Positions 33,800-45,911 of a stretch of 64,000 bases of DNA are shown piece after piece. The notes beneath the pieces were generated by a model. It searched no databases and was not told the DNA's origin. It saw nothing but the letters and a program-made list of their open reading frames with translations. The DNA comes from Simmondsia chinensis (lineage: Eukaryota > Streptophyta > Magnoliopsida > Caryophyllales > Simmondsiaceae), in the NCBI GenBank assembly GCA_018398585.1, contig JAGTTD010000015.1:997001-1061000 (forward strand), read 5' to 3'. Numbering within the stretch: position 1 is the first letter of the stretch; the number at the start of each line of letters is the position of its first letter. The position numbers and the translations under genes were made by a program.

Positions 33800-35060
33800 C
33801 AATTTATAAAGATGTTAGTAGCGATCGAATAAGCACTGAAAGCCTGAGTAAGAGGTGTTACAATATTTGTGGGTAACTTTATTTAATTGTTTGAGTAGGA
33901 AATGGTATGAAGTGATGCGTTTAAGGAAGACGTGGAAGAAAAGAGACCACAAAACGCAAAGGAGAAAGAAGACAAAATTCAACTTTCAGTTGACCCCACT
34001 TCCGTTGACCTTCGTCACACCCCAATCCTCCCACCATCAACGGCCCCTTCATTAACTACAATTCTTTTGTGTCTATCAAATTATTTATGTATCTTTTTTT
34101 AATAGCTTATATTTAAAAAAAAAAAAAAAGATAGTTCTTTGATATGATATTAAAATCTTATTGATTAAGAGGTTATGAGTTCAAATTTCAACAGCCTTCT
34201 GTTTAAAAATCAGAAGCTTCTTTTTTTAAATTTTAAACTAAAGTAAAAAATATAATGTTTCTCATTTAAAATATAAGCAAAAATTAAAATTAAATATTTT
34301 TAGGTGAAAATAACCTTATTTGAAGGTTTTTTTTTTAATTTTTTTTATAAAATTACTTCCACAAAAAGTAGTTATGAAAAAATGTTTTTTTTCCAGCTTG
34401 ATCAAATCATTTTTTTATAAATTTTAATTTCCAATTAAAGTTACATTTTGAAAGTAATATTTTTACTTTCCATTTTTATTTTTAATTTTTTAATTTGATA
34501 TTAATTTTTTTATTTCTTAAAAATCAAATTAAAAATAGAAACTGTTGATTTTTGATCCATAAGAGTTACGAGGCTTATATAATATCAAAACGAAGATCTT
34601 GGATCAAATAATGTAAATCCAACAGCTTTCCCAGTAGCTCCACTCGTTCGCCCCGTTAGTCCCTTAAGGTGCGTTTTGGGCCCCTTTGGTGTTTTATGAC
34701 TAATGCAGTACCATTTGCGTAATTTTGCATTTTAGAGTTTAATTCGTTAGCACCCTATTTTTATTCATTCAAATTTTACCGAATGCAAAAAAATCTAGAG
34801 TTCCCTCTAAATTTTCAGTGAACTCCGAGTTCTTTAATTTTTAACGTTTTTAATATCAAATCTACGTTCTATTCGTATCAAAATTTAAAAATATAGCATG
34901 GACTATTTTTAGCATTGGATTGAAAATGTATTTAATTTCTTTTCTGGGTAAATATTATTTTGCAGTTCTAATATTAGTTGTATTACAACAAGAAGAAAAT
35001 TCTAAAATTTGCTGCTCTATAAAATCGTTGTATTTCTAAGTTAAAGTGACTTCTGTTAGA
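33800..35060. other. gene-free region before the PP2-A duplications
   Basis: AT-rich. Includes a TRIM scrap (about 34133-34190, 'ttctttgatatgatattaaa') and no supported exon. Confidence 0.45.
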
Positions 35061-35458
35061 GTATAAAATCGTTCATGTTCTCTCATTTAACGTTTTAAAT
35101 TTTTCGTACAATCAAGTATTTAATATGATATTAACAACTGGGAATCGAAAAGTAAAAGCAATTACAGGTAATATGGGCAGAGGGTTTACCCTGATATCAA
35201 ATTTGAGAGGTCTAAGGAGGTAAGGTAAAATTTTAAAACGTTTTTGATAATTTTATTCCTATTTTGATTATTAAATTACCAAAATATAGATAGGATAACC
35301 ATTTATCGTCTCCTCTTTATCCTTGATCTCTACCTAGTTATCGAACAAAGCATTAGTTCTAAAGTCTTCAGTTCAAATTTTAATTGTTTCCGGTCTCAAA
35401 GGCGTGTCTGTATATTTATCCATGCTTCAAACTTACAGGTGTCTACTTGAAGGATATG

Positions 35459-35745
35459 GTTCAGTTGTTTGCATCGTTTTTTCGGGTTTTAGGTGTTCTA
35501 ACCCTATCAATCTCAATCCCAGTTCATTTACCTTATCTTTGGCTCGTCTCAGCTTTAGTATTGTTTTTCTATAGTGCATGTTTGTTTCTTTTCTGTCTGT
35601 CTGCTTTTTTGTTCCGTTTTCCAGTTTTGGCTTGTCTTTTTTGTATTTGCTCTTTGAACCCCACCTTTATGCAGGTTGACCGTGGCCTCGTTTTTTCGAG
35701 TTTCTGTTTTGTATTGTAACCGTATCGCAAATTATTAAAAAAAAC
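35459..35745 (+). mobile_element. L1-type insertion with 10-bp TSD and empty paralogous site
   Basis: 287 bp ending 'gtaaccgtatcgcaaattatt' (shortened word) plus A8. Flanked by gaaggatatg at 35449-35458 and 35746-35755. The duplicated region at 44679-44688 (gaagaatacg) carries no insertion. Confidence 0.85.
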
Positions 35746-36423
35746 GAAGGATATGTTAGACTATAAAATTATATATATGCTTCCACTAACAGTTTTGGAT
35801 AGTTGGTTGTTTTTTTAACAATTTCTAAATAAAACTGGGCCTAGGATTTGGCCCATGATGTATGGGCCGCATCATGAGGGCCCAAAAGAACCAACTTCGT
35901 ATTAGATCTGACAATTTTTAATTTGTGACACAAACCTTATATATCTCATTTGTGAAAATATTTCTATTTACGGGTTATTATTATCTCAAAATTAGATATC
36001 GATGAAGGACAAAAGAAAAGATATGATATGGGTGACAGGTCGGTAAGGTATGAATTGCGTGTGTTTGAGTAAGGTCTGGCTACCTTTCGGCGAGCCAAGT
36101 ATGCTTCACCAAAGAAGTACAATAGATTAGATTAGATTGGATTATTTGTGTATGTTCTTTTCGAGATGTTCTCATTTGGGGTTTGGGGCTTCCACCGTCC
36201 AATGCCATATTATGGAGGCTTTGTGATCGTAACATGCAGGTGTACATTTGGGATGAGTGACACGAGATGACAACTCGGGATGACTATGTGTGATTTTCAT
36301 AACCATTTACTCATATTTGTTGAAAGATACATATCTTACTTCTAAAAAACATATTTAACACATCGTCCATAACAAAGTATCATCTTCCTGGGTACTAATG
36401 GATTAAAACCAACAGCAACAAAA

Positions 36424-36535
36424 CGCCCCGCTTAGCTCCAAGGGTTCCAGTCAAGGCAATATCTAGGAAGGGCGAGATGTACTCGACTTTAGTCCTGTAG
36501 GATACTACCTAGTAGAAAGACTGTTTCCGAACCCT
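36424..36535 (-). mobile_element. degenerate SINE copy H
   Basis: 'cagcaacaaaacgccccgct...gactgtttccgaacc' is a diverged minus-strand SINE body. Its counterpart lies at 45775-45885 in unit 2, so the insertion predates the duplication. Confidence 0.55.
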
Positions 36536-36560
36536 AAAACGCGAATATCGTAACATAGCT

Positions 36561-38015
36561 TCATATCTTAGGTTGAATAGTGGCACCTTTTATCACTAGA
36601 CCCTTTTTCCAGAACCCTGCATCATATTCATACATAGAAAACTCAATTTCTCCATCATTATTATTATTATTGTTACTGTTATTTCCTGAGGGTATTTTAA
36701 ATTCCCCTACGGGAATTTTTACCCATTCACCGTTCGGGTTTTTCATCAGATGTTCCTTGTGCTCCTGTTTGGATCCGTTCGGGAGGGTAAGCCTCACATT
36801 TACCGGAACCTCGAGTCCATACGACGTATCCTTGATCATGACCTCATACACAACCTCGTACGTCACGTTTGGAGTCAAGTTTGTTGTGTTAAACCGCCCA
36901 TGCACTTCTAGCCAACACACGTTCATAAGCTCAGCTATACTGATCTCCCCATCACTATAAGATGAATCAGTGCAGTAAATATAACAATCAATTTGCTAAA
37001 CAAATAGTGAGTCGTACCATATACGATTTATATTTTATCTTTAAGTTCTTTGAATACAGTTACGATCATAAAGATTATACTAGGTACGTTCTGTTCAAGT
37101 GGGTCAGTCTTTCAAAATCTAGTTTAGATTCATCTATATATTGTCTTCAACTACTCATCTTATGCACAAACAATGATTTGATGTGGCCAATCAATCTTTT
37201 GTCTTATACTTTTCTCGAAACACATGGTCAGTCATAACTTTCATACGGTTACACAACATTATTTCACGAATATCGAATATAAGAACGAAGATGATAAGAT
37301 TATTACCTTGTATTTGTAAGACACCATCTCCAGTAACGAGAGTCTTCACCCCAAGTGATATGGAGGCTGCTTGCAAACACCTTGAAGCAGTTGATGTTCG
37401 TATTCCCCTTCTTCTCCACCCAATATTTCTGCATTTTTTATGTTCAATTTTATATTAAACATTTGCGAAATAATAGCAGACTGTTTTGCGAAGTAAGGTG
37501 TCTCGAGATCTCGTTTTCCCTTTGTGTGGCTTTAATTATAGAGAGTAACTTCGTTTGGTTTCCTCCTGTCCTCTTTTACTTATTGTATCTACCTTTTGGA
37601 TTTTTTCGTTTTTGAGCTACACGCATATAGTTATTAAATTTCTTACCTTCTTCCTCCCATCTAAGAATACTCCAGTATAGAGCCGCTCATACAACTTCTC
37701 TGTGGATGATTTATCAACAACTGACAAATCAGAATCTCTAAGGATGGATTCACAGTTGTGAGGAAGTTGTCGTTTCTGACCGACTACTTCCCCAGCTGAC
37801 TCGTTTCTCATCATCTTACGGTTCGAATGACCACCAGTACTACGGATGCTAGTAACGGGAGAAGAGTGACTATTAATCGCACCATGAACATTATTAGAGT
37901 GACTAGACCTTGTCATGGACGGGCTTCGAGGCTTGTTTGTTTCAATAGCAACTTCTTGACGATGTGGTTGCCTTTGGCCTTCATCGTCGGATGGTGATGA
38001 AACGCTTGCTCCCAT
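36561..38015 (-). CDS. PP2-A1-like: PP2-A-like phloem lectin (Nictaba-type domain), 3 exons, intact
   Basis: Exons 38015-37647, 37428-37307 and 36954-36561 (GT/AG, phases 0 and 2) join into 294 codons without a break. Residues 1-75 form a polar Ser/Asn/Arg-rich N-terminus. Then comes the conserved PP2-A block LPHCNESIL-type (here LPHNCESILRDSDLSVVDKS and KLYERLYTGVFLDGRKK), followed by KYWVEKKGNTNINCFKVFA, EDSRYWRWC, CWLEVHGRFN, TYEVVYEVMIKD, RLTLPNGSKQEHKEHLMKNP, EWVKIPVGEF and KGLVIKGATIQPKI. PP2-A proteins are phloem lectins that bind N-acetylglucosamine oligomers and RNA in companion cells and sieve elements. A run of six Asn (AAT repeats, 36657-36680) sits in a surface loop. The role in this plant is inferred from the family. 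Confidence 0.92.
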
Positions 38016-38139
38016 TTCTTTTGGTTTTTCGTGTGCATCTAATGTGTATCGTGGTGACTATCTTTTATAGTCATGTTGTGAACACAAATGGCATTTTTGA
38101 ACTATAAAGAATAAGTAAAGAACGGATAAGAATTTATGA

Positions 38140-38395
38140 TGTTGAGGAATTTATTCCATTATCAAGAACAGCCAACCATTTCGCATTCTAGTGAATGGCT
38201 GAATATCGTGTTATGCCAAATGTTGTTTCAGAGTATTGTTGATAGCGGTCATTTCTTAATGAATTGGGTATCTCTTTTTCTAAAGCTACCCTATTATATT
38301 GTGATGACATTTTTGTCACTTATTTGTCAACAAACCCGGTTTAACATGTTCGCACCAAGCATATGATAACATACGAGAGAGCATCCTCAATCACT
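38140..38395 (+). pseudogene. copia RNase H scrap, unit 1
   Basis: Reads as a broken copia RNase H end (atcaagaacagccaaccatt, ctgaatatcgtgttatgcc, cccggtttaacatgttcgc), colinear with 43430-43640 of copia B. It has copies at 47712-47960 and 56790-56910. Confidence 0.7.
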
Positions 38396-38736
38396 AGGTT
38401 GGTTTTTTGCTTTTTTGTTTTTTTTTTTTTAACTCAATACGAGTGGCATTTTTAAACTGTAAAGAATGGGAAGGAAAGAACGGCCAAGAATTGATGTAGT
38501 GGAATTTGTTCCATTATCAAGAAAGTTACACATTCCTTACTTTATTTTTTTGTTTATTTGGTTTTCTTTTATATTCTCTGAACATCGGAATTTTATGGAT
38601 TATATCTTCTTGCCAATCTCATTTTAATTGATTCCCAGCATTTACTTTTTCTCTGAAGAATGTTCCATCTCCATTAACGATAAGGAATTTATTTGATCTT
38701 GTATTATAGAAGAATCTTGCTATTTACAAGTATAAT

Positions 38737-39091
38737 ATGTTGTTGGCTCGGTACCTTTTCTGTCCGGTCCCATGCCCGGTACCTTGCTAGCAATGCGGGG
38801 GAGGGGGGAATTTCCTCTCTTGTTTTCCACCATTTTGAGGTTGTTGTTCGTTGTTGGGAGGTGTGGCTGTGTGTGTCTCTACTTCGGATCCAGCTAGTGC
38901 CTTGCTAGTTTTTGGTCCTCTCCTGTCCGTGTGTTGTTGTCCCGGTTTTCTGTGTTGTCTATGGTGTTTGTTTTTTCCCGTTTTGATCTGGAATTTTGTA
39001 CCCATATTACAGCCACTGTTTGGTGGGTCGGATTCCTTTTTTGGAATGCCGTGCTCTGTAAGGCATTTTCGCCACTTATCAAAAAAAAAAT
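38737..39091 (+). mobile_element. L1-type insertion with two empty paralogous sites
   Basis: 355 bp of T/G-rich L1 3' UTR ending 'gccacttatc' plus A10, flanked by aagtataat at 38728-38736 and 39092-39100. The same position in unit 2 (48214) and unit 4 (57153) is uninterrupted. Confidence 0.85.
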
Positions 39092-39128
39092 AAGTATAAT
39101 GTTGTTATGAGTATTCATAATATGGGGT

Positions 39129-39374
39129 GCAACAACAACAACAGAGCCAGTGTCTCAAGGGTTGTCGCTTAAGCGGGGTCTGGGAAGGGTGGATGTACGC
39201 GGCCTTACCCCTTCAGGGTGTAACCCTGCCGAGAGACTGTTTCCCTAATCTTATGGGGTTAGCAACACTATGACTTTCCAGGAGGTCATCCATTCTAGTA
39301 CTACTTTCGCCCAAGCACGTTTAACTTTGGAGTTCTAATGGAATTTAGTGCATTAATATCTCGTAAATGAATCA
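39129..39374 (-). mobile_element. 5S rRNA-headed SINE, copy I (17-bp TSD)
   Basis: From 39374 leftward: a diverged full-length 5S head (TAATGCAC, CATTAGAACTCC, CGTGCTTGGGCGAAAGTAGT, GACCTCCTGGAAAGTC), then the body and a (TTG)n tail. The TSD tattcataatatggggt (39112-39128) matches 39375-39391 with one change. It is the same ancestral insertion as 57192-57443. Confidence 0.85.
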
Positions 39375-39817
39375 TATTCATAATATAGGGTACCATTGTT
39401 TAATTAAATATGTAATAGACAGTAGCAAGTTTCTAAAAAGTAATTAATTTAGAAATTTATCATTTTTTATAAGCTAGTAATTCTTTTATTACTTAAATAA
39501 CCCAGATTATGTGGCATTTTTTAATAAAAAATATTATTTATTCCATTTCTGCTTTTCTTTAGTAATATATTCTATATGCGTTCTTCGACCTTTATTATTC
39601 TTAATTATACAACATCTTTTTACATAAATGTCTATCGATAATATACGGTGAACATTGTACAAATATATCTTATATTTTTGTTGAAATTATATTAATACCA
39701 AAATTGAAACTATTACAATTTGGATTTGAAATTACCGCTTGGTAAGTTACAAGTCATGGAAAAATTATTTAGGTAAACCAGTAAATTTGCGTCGATTTTT
39801 GAAGTCAACTCCCTAAA

Positions 39818-39993
39818 TGTTAGGATATATTGTATTATGGTTAGAGTATATTCTATATGATAAATATGGTTATAATATATTATATTATGGTTAAAATATT
39901 TAGGATATATTTTCATAAATTGTAATCCTATGTATTTCTTATAAATATGAGAGAGGACCACCTCATTTGGAATGTCCAATTCCAGTACTTTCA
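39818..39993 (+). repeat. 5' LTR of copia B
   Basis: 176 bp with TG...CA ends, rich in 'atatattatattatggtt' words. Its sequence differs from the copia A LTR even though the coding regions are related. Confidence 0.8.
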
Positions 39994-40406
39994 TGGTATC
40001 AGAGCCATACCGAGTCCTCTCATAAAGGCAAACCCTAGCCCCCCTTTTCTTTTCATTCTTTCAAAACCAAAAAAAAAAAAAAAAAAAAAAAAAAAGGAGG
40101 GACGAGCCCTAATATCAGCCAAACCTAGCGCGCCGCCGCCAGCACCCCAGCCCGGCTAACCCTAGCCTGCCGCCGCTGCCCGCAACCCTAGCCCACCGCC
40201 AACAACCCATGCCCATTATTAACCAACAAGGCCCTCCCTCTTTCTGCGGCAGACACCATTGCGAATTGGCAGCTAAGAAAAGAGAAATCGGTATCTTTTA
40301 ATCCTAGCTTTTAACCGTAGCTTTTTCAAGGGTTTTAATTCTGAATTGGTAGCCCATTGTTTCGACACTGCTGGAGGCAAACCCTAGTCTTGAAACAGGA
40401 TTTTAT

Positions 40407-40955
40407 TTGTGGTGTTCAATTTGGTTTGCACTGTCTTTGTTTGCTGCTTGCAGTCAACTATGCTCAACCCAATACTTGGTTCTACTTCACAACCCGGGCT
40501 ACCTTTTTTCGGTGCTTCTGTTTATGGTGAGAATATGTTCACACTTTCATCCTGCAATTAATACTTATGCTACTGGTTCTAATTTCTATTCAGGGTTTGC
40601 GTCTCCTCAAACCATTTTTAAATCTCTTACTGCTCATTCTACTCCTTTAATTGGTTTTCCCTGGATAATGGATAGTGGTGCATCGTCTCGTATGACTAAT
40701 AACCCCAATTTGCTAACGTCTCTTCGTCATGGTTATGATAAAATCTTAGTTGGTAATGGTGCTTGTTTATCGATTGCTGGGATTGGATTTGGTTCTCTTA
40801 TTACACCTGTTGGTCACTTCAATTTCCATATTATCCTTTATGTTCCTAGTCTTTCCACTAATTTAATCTCTGTTCGTCAATTTTGTAAAGATAATTGTTG
40901 CCTTTTAGAATTCGACTCAGGTGGTTTTTCCATTAAAAATGCTAAAACAATGTAA
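40407..40955 (+). pseudogene. copia B protease region
   Basis: Open frame containing the aspartic protease core PWIMDSGASSRMTNNP and KILVGNGACLSIAGIG. The preceding residues do not resemble gag, so gag has been lost. Confidence 0.8.
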
Positions 40956-40976
40956 ATCATTATTCATTGTGCTAAC

Positions 40977-41880
40977 TTGGGGCCTCTTTTCTCTGTTCCC
41001 AAATCAAACACAATCAGTCGACCTGGTCATCACGGGCAGCCGGTGGCATCCTCCCCACATGTTTCACTAGTTGCTTCCAAAATCACACAATCTCTCTCGC
41101 ATCGTCCACTTGGCCATCTTGGGCAACCGGCCTTATCCTCCTTCGTCAAACACAAATTCATTTCCTGTTGTGCTCCCATATCACAGACCAACCTTTGTCA
41201 TACTTGTCAATTAGGCAAACACAATAGATTGCCTTTTTATAGTGTCTAGTACTTCTCGGCTGATTGATATTGTTCATTCGGATGTATGAACATCCCATGT
41301 TCTTAGTTTCAGTGGTTACAATTATTATTTGCTTCTTTTGAATGATTACTCTCATTATGTGTGGATTTACCCGATGCGTGCTAAATCTGAAGTGTTCGAT
41401 TTGTTTCTTCAATTTCATAATCTTGTCTTAAATCAGTTTGGTGTGGAAATCAAACACTTTCAGTGTGACAATGGGACCGAATATATTAATCATGATTTCA
41501 ATGGACTTTTTATGTGACGGGGTATTCTCAGTTGGGTCTCGTGCCCTCATACCTCCCAACAAAATGGGAAAGCTAAACGTATGCACAGAACTATTGGTAA
41601 TATGATACGATCTCTCCTTTTTCAAGCTTGTCTGCCTCTGGAGTATTGGGTTGAAACTATTTCTACTGCTACTCACATCATAAATTTATTACCCTCTACT
41701 GCTATTAAGAAAAAGATCACATATCAACGTTTATATGAACAAAAGGCCAATTATGATCATCTTCGTGTTTTCGAGAGTACGTGCTATCCTAATTTGAGTG
41801 CTACTACTCCACATAAACTTGCTCCACAGTCTACTTTGTGTGCTTTCCTGGGATATCCACCGCATCGCAAGGGATACTAA
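40977..41880 (+). pseudogene. copia B integrase, broken
   Basis: Pieces include LGHLGQPALSSFVKHKFISC, HTCQLGKHNRLPF, HSDV, QCDNGTEYINHDFNGLFM-stop, and HRTIGNMIRSLLFQACLPLE. A TGA at 41515-41517 and shifts near 41250 split the frame. Glu of the DDE triad is changed in context (GKAKRM instead of GKAER). Confidence 0.8.
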
Positions 41881-42062
41881 TGTTTGGATCTTTCTACTAA
41901 CAAAGTCATTATTTCAAGGCATGTTGTTTTTGATGAAGCAGACTTTCCGTTCGCATGATTGGGAAACTTCTCTCAAGCTACAATGAACCGCCTTAGCCAA
42001 GTGTTTTCCCTGCCGCTTGTGTCATCTCCCTTCACTGGTCTTCCCCCACCGCAACCGCTGCG

Positions 42063-43296
42063 TTGGCCTCACCTGCGGCTCCCCATGACGTGGCTGCACC
42101 GCTCAGGGCTATCAGACCAATGCCCGCTTCACCGTCTATTCAGGCCGAGCCCGCTCTCCCATGCCCGGATCGAGATGCTTTATCCCGACCTCATCATCCT
42201 ATGGTGACTCGTTTCAAAGCTGGTATTGTGAAACCTCTTCTTAAACCATCTATGCTTGCTCATAATATGTTGCCCGAGGTTCCTTTCTCCTATAAGCAGG
42301 CTCTTACAGATGATAATTGGAAGAATGCTATGCTCGACGAATATAATGCCCTAATTCGTAATCACATATGGGACCTTGTTCCTCCACCTACTCTTGGTAA
42401 CGTTGTTGTTTCTAAATGGGTTTTTCGCATTAAGCAAACTTCTACAGGCGAAGTTGAATGATATAAAGCTCGGTTAGTTGCACAAGGTTTCACATAAAGA
42501 TATGGCATTGACTATGGTGAAACTTTTAGTCCCGTTGTTAAGCCCGCTACAGTTCGCACAGTTCTAGCTCTCGCCACTTCTTGTCAGTGGCCTATTCATC
42601 AGCTTGATGTTAAGAATGCCTTTTTGAATGGTTATCTTAATGAAGAAGTTTATATAAAGCAACCTCCAGGTTTCATCAGTTCTCAATTCCATTGCAAGCC
42701 CAATAAGTCTCTTTATGGTCATAAGTAGGCACCCCGGGCATGGTACACTCGCTTCGCTTCTTTTCTCCATACGCTTGGCTTGACCGGCTGTAAGTCTTAT
42801 TCATCCTTATTTGTCCTACGTCGTGGCGGTGACATGGCTATACTGTTAGTTTATGTGGATGATATAGTTCTCACTGCATCTTGTGCTAGGCTTCTTCAGC
42901 TATACTTTGTTCTCTGCGTTCTGAATTCGATATGACAAATTTGAAGCGGCTTAATTATTTTCTTGGAATCTCGGTCTCGTACTCTTTAGATGGTCTCTTT
43001 TTATCTCAGTCCAAATATGCTCACGATCTGCTTGATAAGACCAATATGCTCTCTTGCAAGCCTTGGCTACACCCACAGACTCCAAGTCTAAACTTTCACT
43101 AGATGATGGTGACCTCATGTCAGATTCCGCCTTATATAGATCTACAGTTGGTGCTCTTCAGTATCTTACTTTTACCCGCTTCGATATCTCTTATGCTGTA
43201 CAACAAGTATGTTTGTTTATGCACGCTCCGCATTTATCTCGTTGGATGGCCGTTAAACGCATTAACAGGTACAGGGCACCATTGCTTATGGATTGA
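42063..43296 (+). pseudogene. copia B reverse transcriptase, broken
   Basis: Encodes [40 protein letters not shown] and an intact YVDDIVL box at about 42853, but with stops at 42460, 42495 and 42726 and later frameshifts. Confidence 0.8.
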
Positions 43297-43940
43297 CCAT
43301 TTCTCTTTCTTGTGTGGATCAACTTGTGGCATATTCTAATGCAGACTGGGCTGGATGTCGATACTCACCGATCTACACCTAGTTTGTGTGTTTTTCTAGG
43401 CAGTAACATCCTCTCTTAGTCTTCTAAATGCCAGCCCACAGTTTCCGGCTCCAGCATTGAGGCCGAGTATAGGGCTATTGCAAATGCCATCTCTGAGTGC
43501 TGCTGGCTTTGCTCTCTTTTTAGTGAGCTTGGTCTTCTTCTTCCACGTGCGACCTTACTTTATTGCGATAATATCTTGTCTATGTACTTGTCCACTAATC
43601 TTGTGCAACACGTTCGCACCAAGCACATTGAGATCGACATTTATTTTGTCCGCCAGATTTGACGATATTTCACATCCCATCATCACAACAAATGGCTGAC
43701 ATACTTGAAACAGATTTGATGATATTTCACAAATGACAGAAACCGACAAATTCATTCATGGAAAGCCAACCCATAGAAGAATGTTGTTCCATGTAATTAG
43801 AAGTTCATAACACCTAGATCTCGAGAACCAAGTTTCGTGAATCTCCGGCCGCTGATGCCTTGAATGATCGAATGAGCTACATCTTTAGTTCTTCAGCATA
43901 TCATATCCACCAGCTCTCTCGCAAACACGAGATCCACCAT

Positions 43941-44102
43941 TTTTATTTAATTTTTTTTTTGTGGGAAAATAGTAAGAAGATACAACATCATCTTAAGTAG
44001 GCCCCACCAACATTGGGGGGATGGAGGAGATAAGCTTTGAATCTAAGACCTCATGCTTAGGGTTGATAGCTTAACCGCTACACCGAACCACACAGCTTAT
44101 GG
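43941..44102 (-). mobile_element. tRNA-like SINE, unit 1 copy
   Basis: Minus-strand head with 'ggtgtagcggttaagc' (A box-like) and a B box-like 'ggtcttagattc'; T run on the left as poly-A tail. Same insertion as 54161-54307 and 58190-58317. Confidence 0.65.
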
Positions 44103-44198
44103 GATCCAGCAAACAAGTTGCCCTACGTTAATCTGTTTCGCAATCCTTTTAATTTGCTATTCACATTCACAAGGTTGCCTTAGTCATTTTAATCCGCT

Positions 44199-44286
44199 AG
44201 CATAGACTTCATCCTGGACGACCAAGATCCTCTTGATGAGCCCGACTTTGGAGAGGAAGTCGATGACGATTTCCCTTTCTTCCTTC
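44199..44286. pseudogene. truncated copy of the duplicated exon-like module
   Basis: Matches 58403-58490 and 54394-54480 closely, then breaks at the unit 1/unit 2 junction ('ccttctatataaagg' instead of 'ccttctcgatttc'). Confidence 0.6.
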
Positions 44287-45216
44287 TATATAAAGGAGAG
44301 TAAATGAGGTAACTCGGTCACATTTTCTTGTTTAGCGTTTTAATTTTTGGCACGGTTAGGCCTTTAACATGATATAGGAGAATAAAAGCAAATAAAGGTA
44401 ATATGGGCCAAGGGTTTACCCTGATATCAGATTTGAGAGGTCTAAGGAGTAAGGTAAAATTTTAAAAAGTTTTTGATAATTTTATTCTTATTTTAATTAT
44501 TAAATTATCAAAAATATGGATAGAATAACCCTTTATCGTCTCCTCTTTATCCTTGCTCTCTACCCAATTATCGAATAAAGCATTAGTTTTAAAGTTTTCA
44601 GTTCAAATTTTAATAGTTCCCAGTCTTAAAGGCGTGTCTGTATATTTATCCATGCTTCGAACTTAAAAGTGTTCACATGAAGAATACGTTAAACTATAAA
44701 ATCATTCATATGCCTCTTAAATTTTCAGATAGTTGGTGCTCGGGAAAGTATGGTGATATCAAGTGGGCTTAGGGCTTGACCCATGTTGTATGGGCTGCAT
44801 CACGAGGGCCCAAAAGAACCAACTTTTTATTACCTGACAATTTCTTATCTTTTTTTTTTTATTTTTATCACTACAATTTTTAATCTGATTTAGAAAATAT
44901 TTTTATTTACCAGATATTATTACTTTAAAAATTAGGTATTCATAAAAGAAAAAAAGAAAAGATATGATTTGGGTGAGAGTTCGATAAGATATGACTTGGG
45001 TGTAGCGTTTTCCATTTTTCATTTGCTGTTGTTTTGCTCCTATATCCTTATATTACTGAGATCTTATCCTTTTACTGATCGAAAAACAATCTGTGTATTT
45101 GAGTAAGGTAGGGTGAACTGATGGTGAGTCAAGTATGTTTTATCAATACAGTATGTAAGATAGGGTTCCCTTATAAGTCCGATTTGTATTTTCGCTTAGA
45201 TTAGATTATATTTGAG

Positions 45217-45325
45217 TCTCTCGTCAGGGTCTCACCCTGATGGGGTAAGGCTGCGTACATCCTACCCCTCCCAGACCTAGCGCAAGCGGGAGCCCTTGAG
45301 GCACCAGGAATGTTGTTGTTGTTGT
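45217..45325 (+). mobile_element. 5'-truncated SINE, copy J (17-bp TSD)
   Basis: Body from 'tctcgtcagggtctcaccctg' (position 45217 on) to a (TTG)n tail. The TSD attagattatatttgag at 45200-45216 recurs at 45326-45342 with one change. Absent from unit 1, so it inserted after the duplication. Confidence 0.8.
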
Positions 45326-45774
45326 ATTAGATTAAATTTGAGGAACTCAATTATAAGAATAGACTCATACTCGGGTGTTTTTATTGAGGGTTTGCAGCTT
45401 CAACTGTCCAATGCTACCTTTCAGCGGGTTTTTGATCTTAGCATGCAAGAGTACATTTGGGATCAGAGATACGAGATGTCTTTTTGGGTTACTATTATCG
45501 AGACTGTTAATTTCAAAATTTTACAGGGGATATAACACTTGTATAGGCCCATGGTGTTTCTTCTCGTAATTTAGAGAGGGCTTTCCTGTAAGTCTTTTTG
45601 TTGATTGTTTTAATGTTTTTCACACTTCAATTTCGTATGTATTATTCCAATGTTTATTCATTTTTATTGAAAGATACATATCTTATTTCTAAAGAACTTA
45701 TTTAACAACACCATCCATAACAAAGTATCCTCTTCTTGGGTACAAATAGATTAAGATAGTCAACACAAAACTTA

Positions 45775-45885
45775 ATGTCTCAAAAGGCTCACGCCAAGGT
45801 GGATCTGAAGAGGGTAAGAAGTGCACAATATTACTTTGACAAGATGCTATCCTATAGAGAGGCTGTTTTCAAAAGCTCCCGACTC
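45775..45885 (-). mobile_element. degenerate SINE copy H' (unit 2 counterpart)
   Basis: Duplicated counterpart of 36424-36535, sharing 'gaggctgttt' and the body layout. Confidence 0.5.
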
Positions 45886-45911
45886 TGAAAAGCGAATATC
45901 ATAACATTGCT

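Larger units (their letters stand above)
39818..43703 (+). mobile_element. Ty1/copia element lacking gag and 3' LTR (copia B)
   Basis: A 5' LTR at 39818-39993 (tgttaggatatat...tactttca) is followed by an exact initiator-Met primer site TGGTATCAGAGC at 39994-40005. Gag is missing; coding resumes at the protease. Protease, integrase, RT and RNase H follow in copia order with many stops. The element ends inside RNase H at about 43703 and runs straight into duplicated genomic flank, so the 3' LTR is deleted. Confidence 0.85.
35060..44286. repeat. segmental duplication unit 1 (PP2-A region)
   Basis: Sequence from about 35060 is repeated from about 44290: the 'ggtttaccctgatatca' region, 'tctgtatatttatccatgct', the PP2-A exons at a 9.35-kb offset, and a copia RNase H scrap. 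Parts recur again at 51.0-54.7 kb and 56.8-58.7 kb. Unit 1 has gained two L1 insertions (35459, 38737) and copia B (39818). Confidence 0.8.

Noticed and set aside
36580..36960. 126-codon plus-strand frame
   Set aside because: Shadow of PP2-A exon 3 on the opposite strand.
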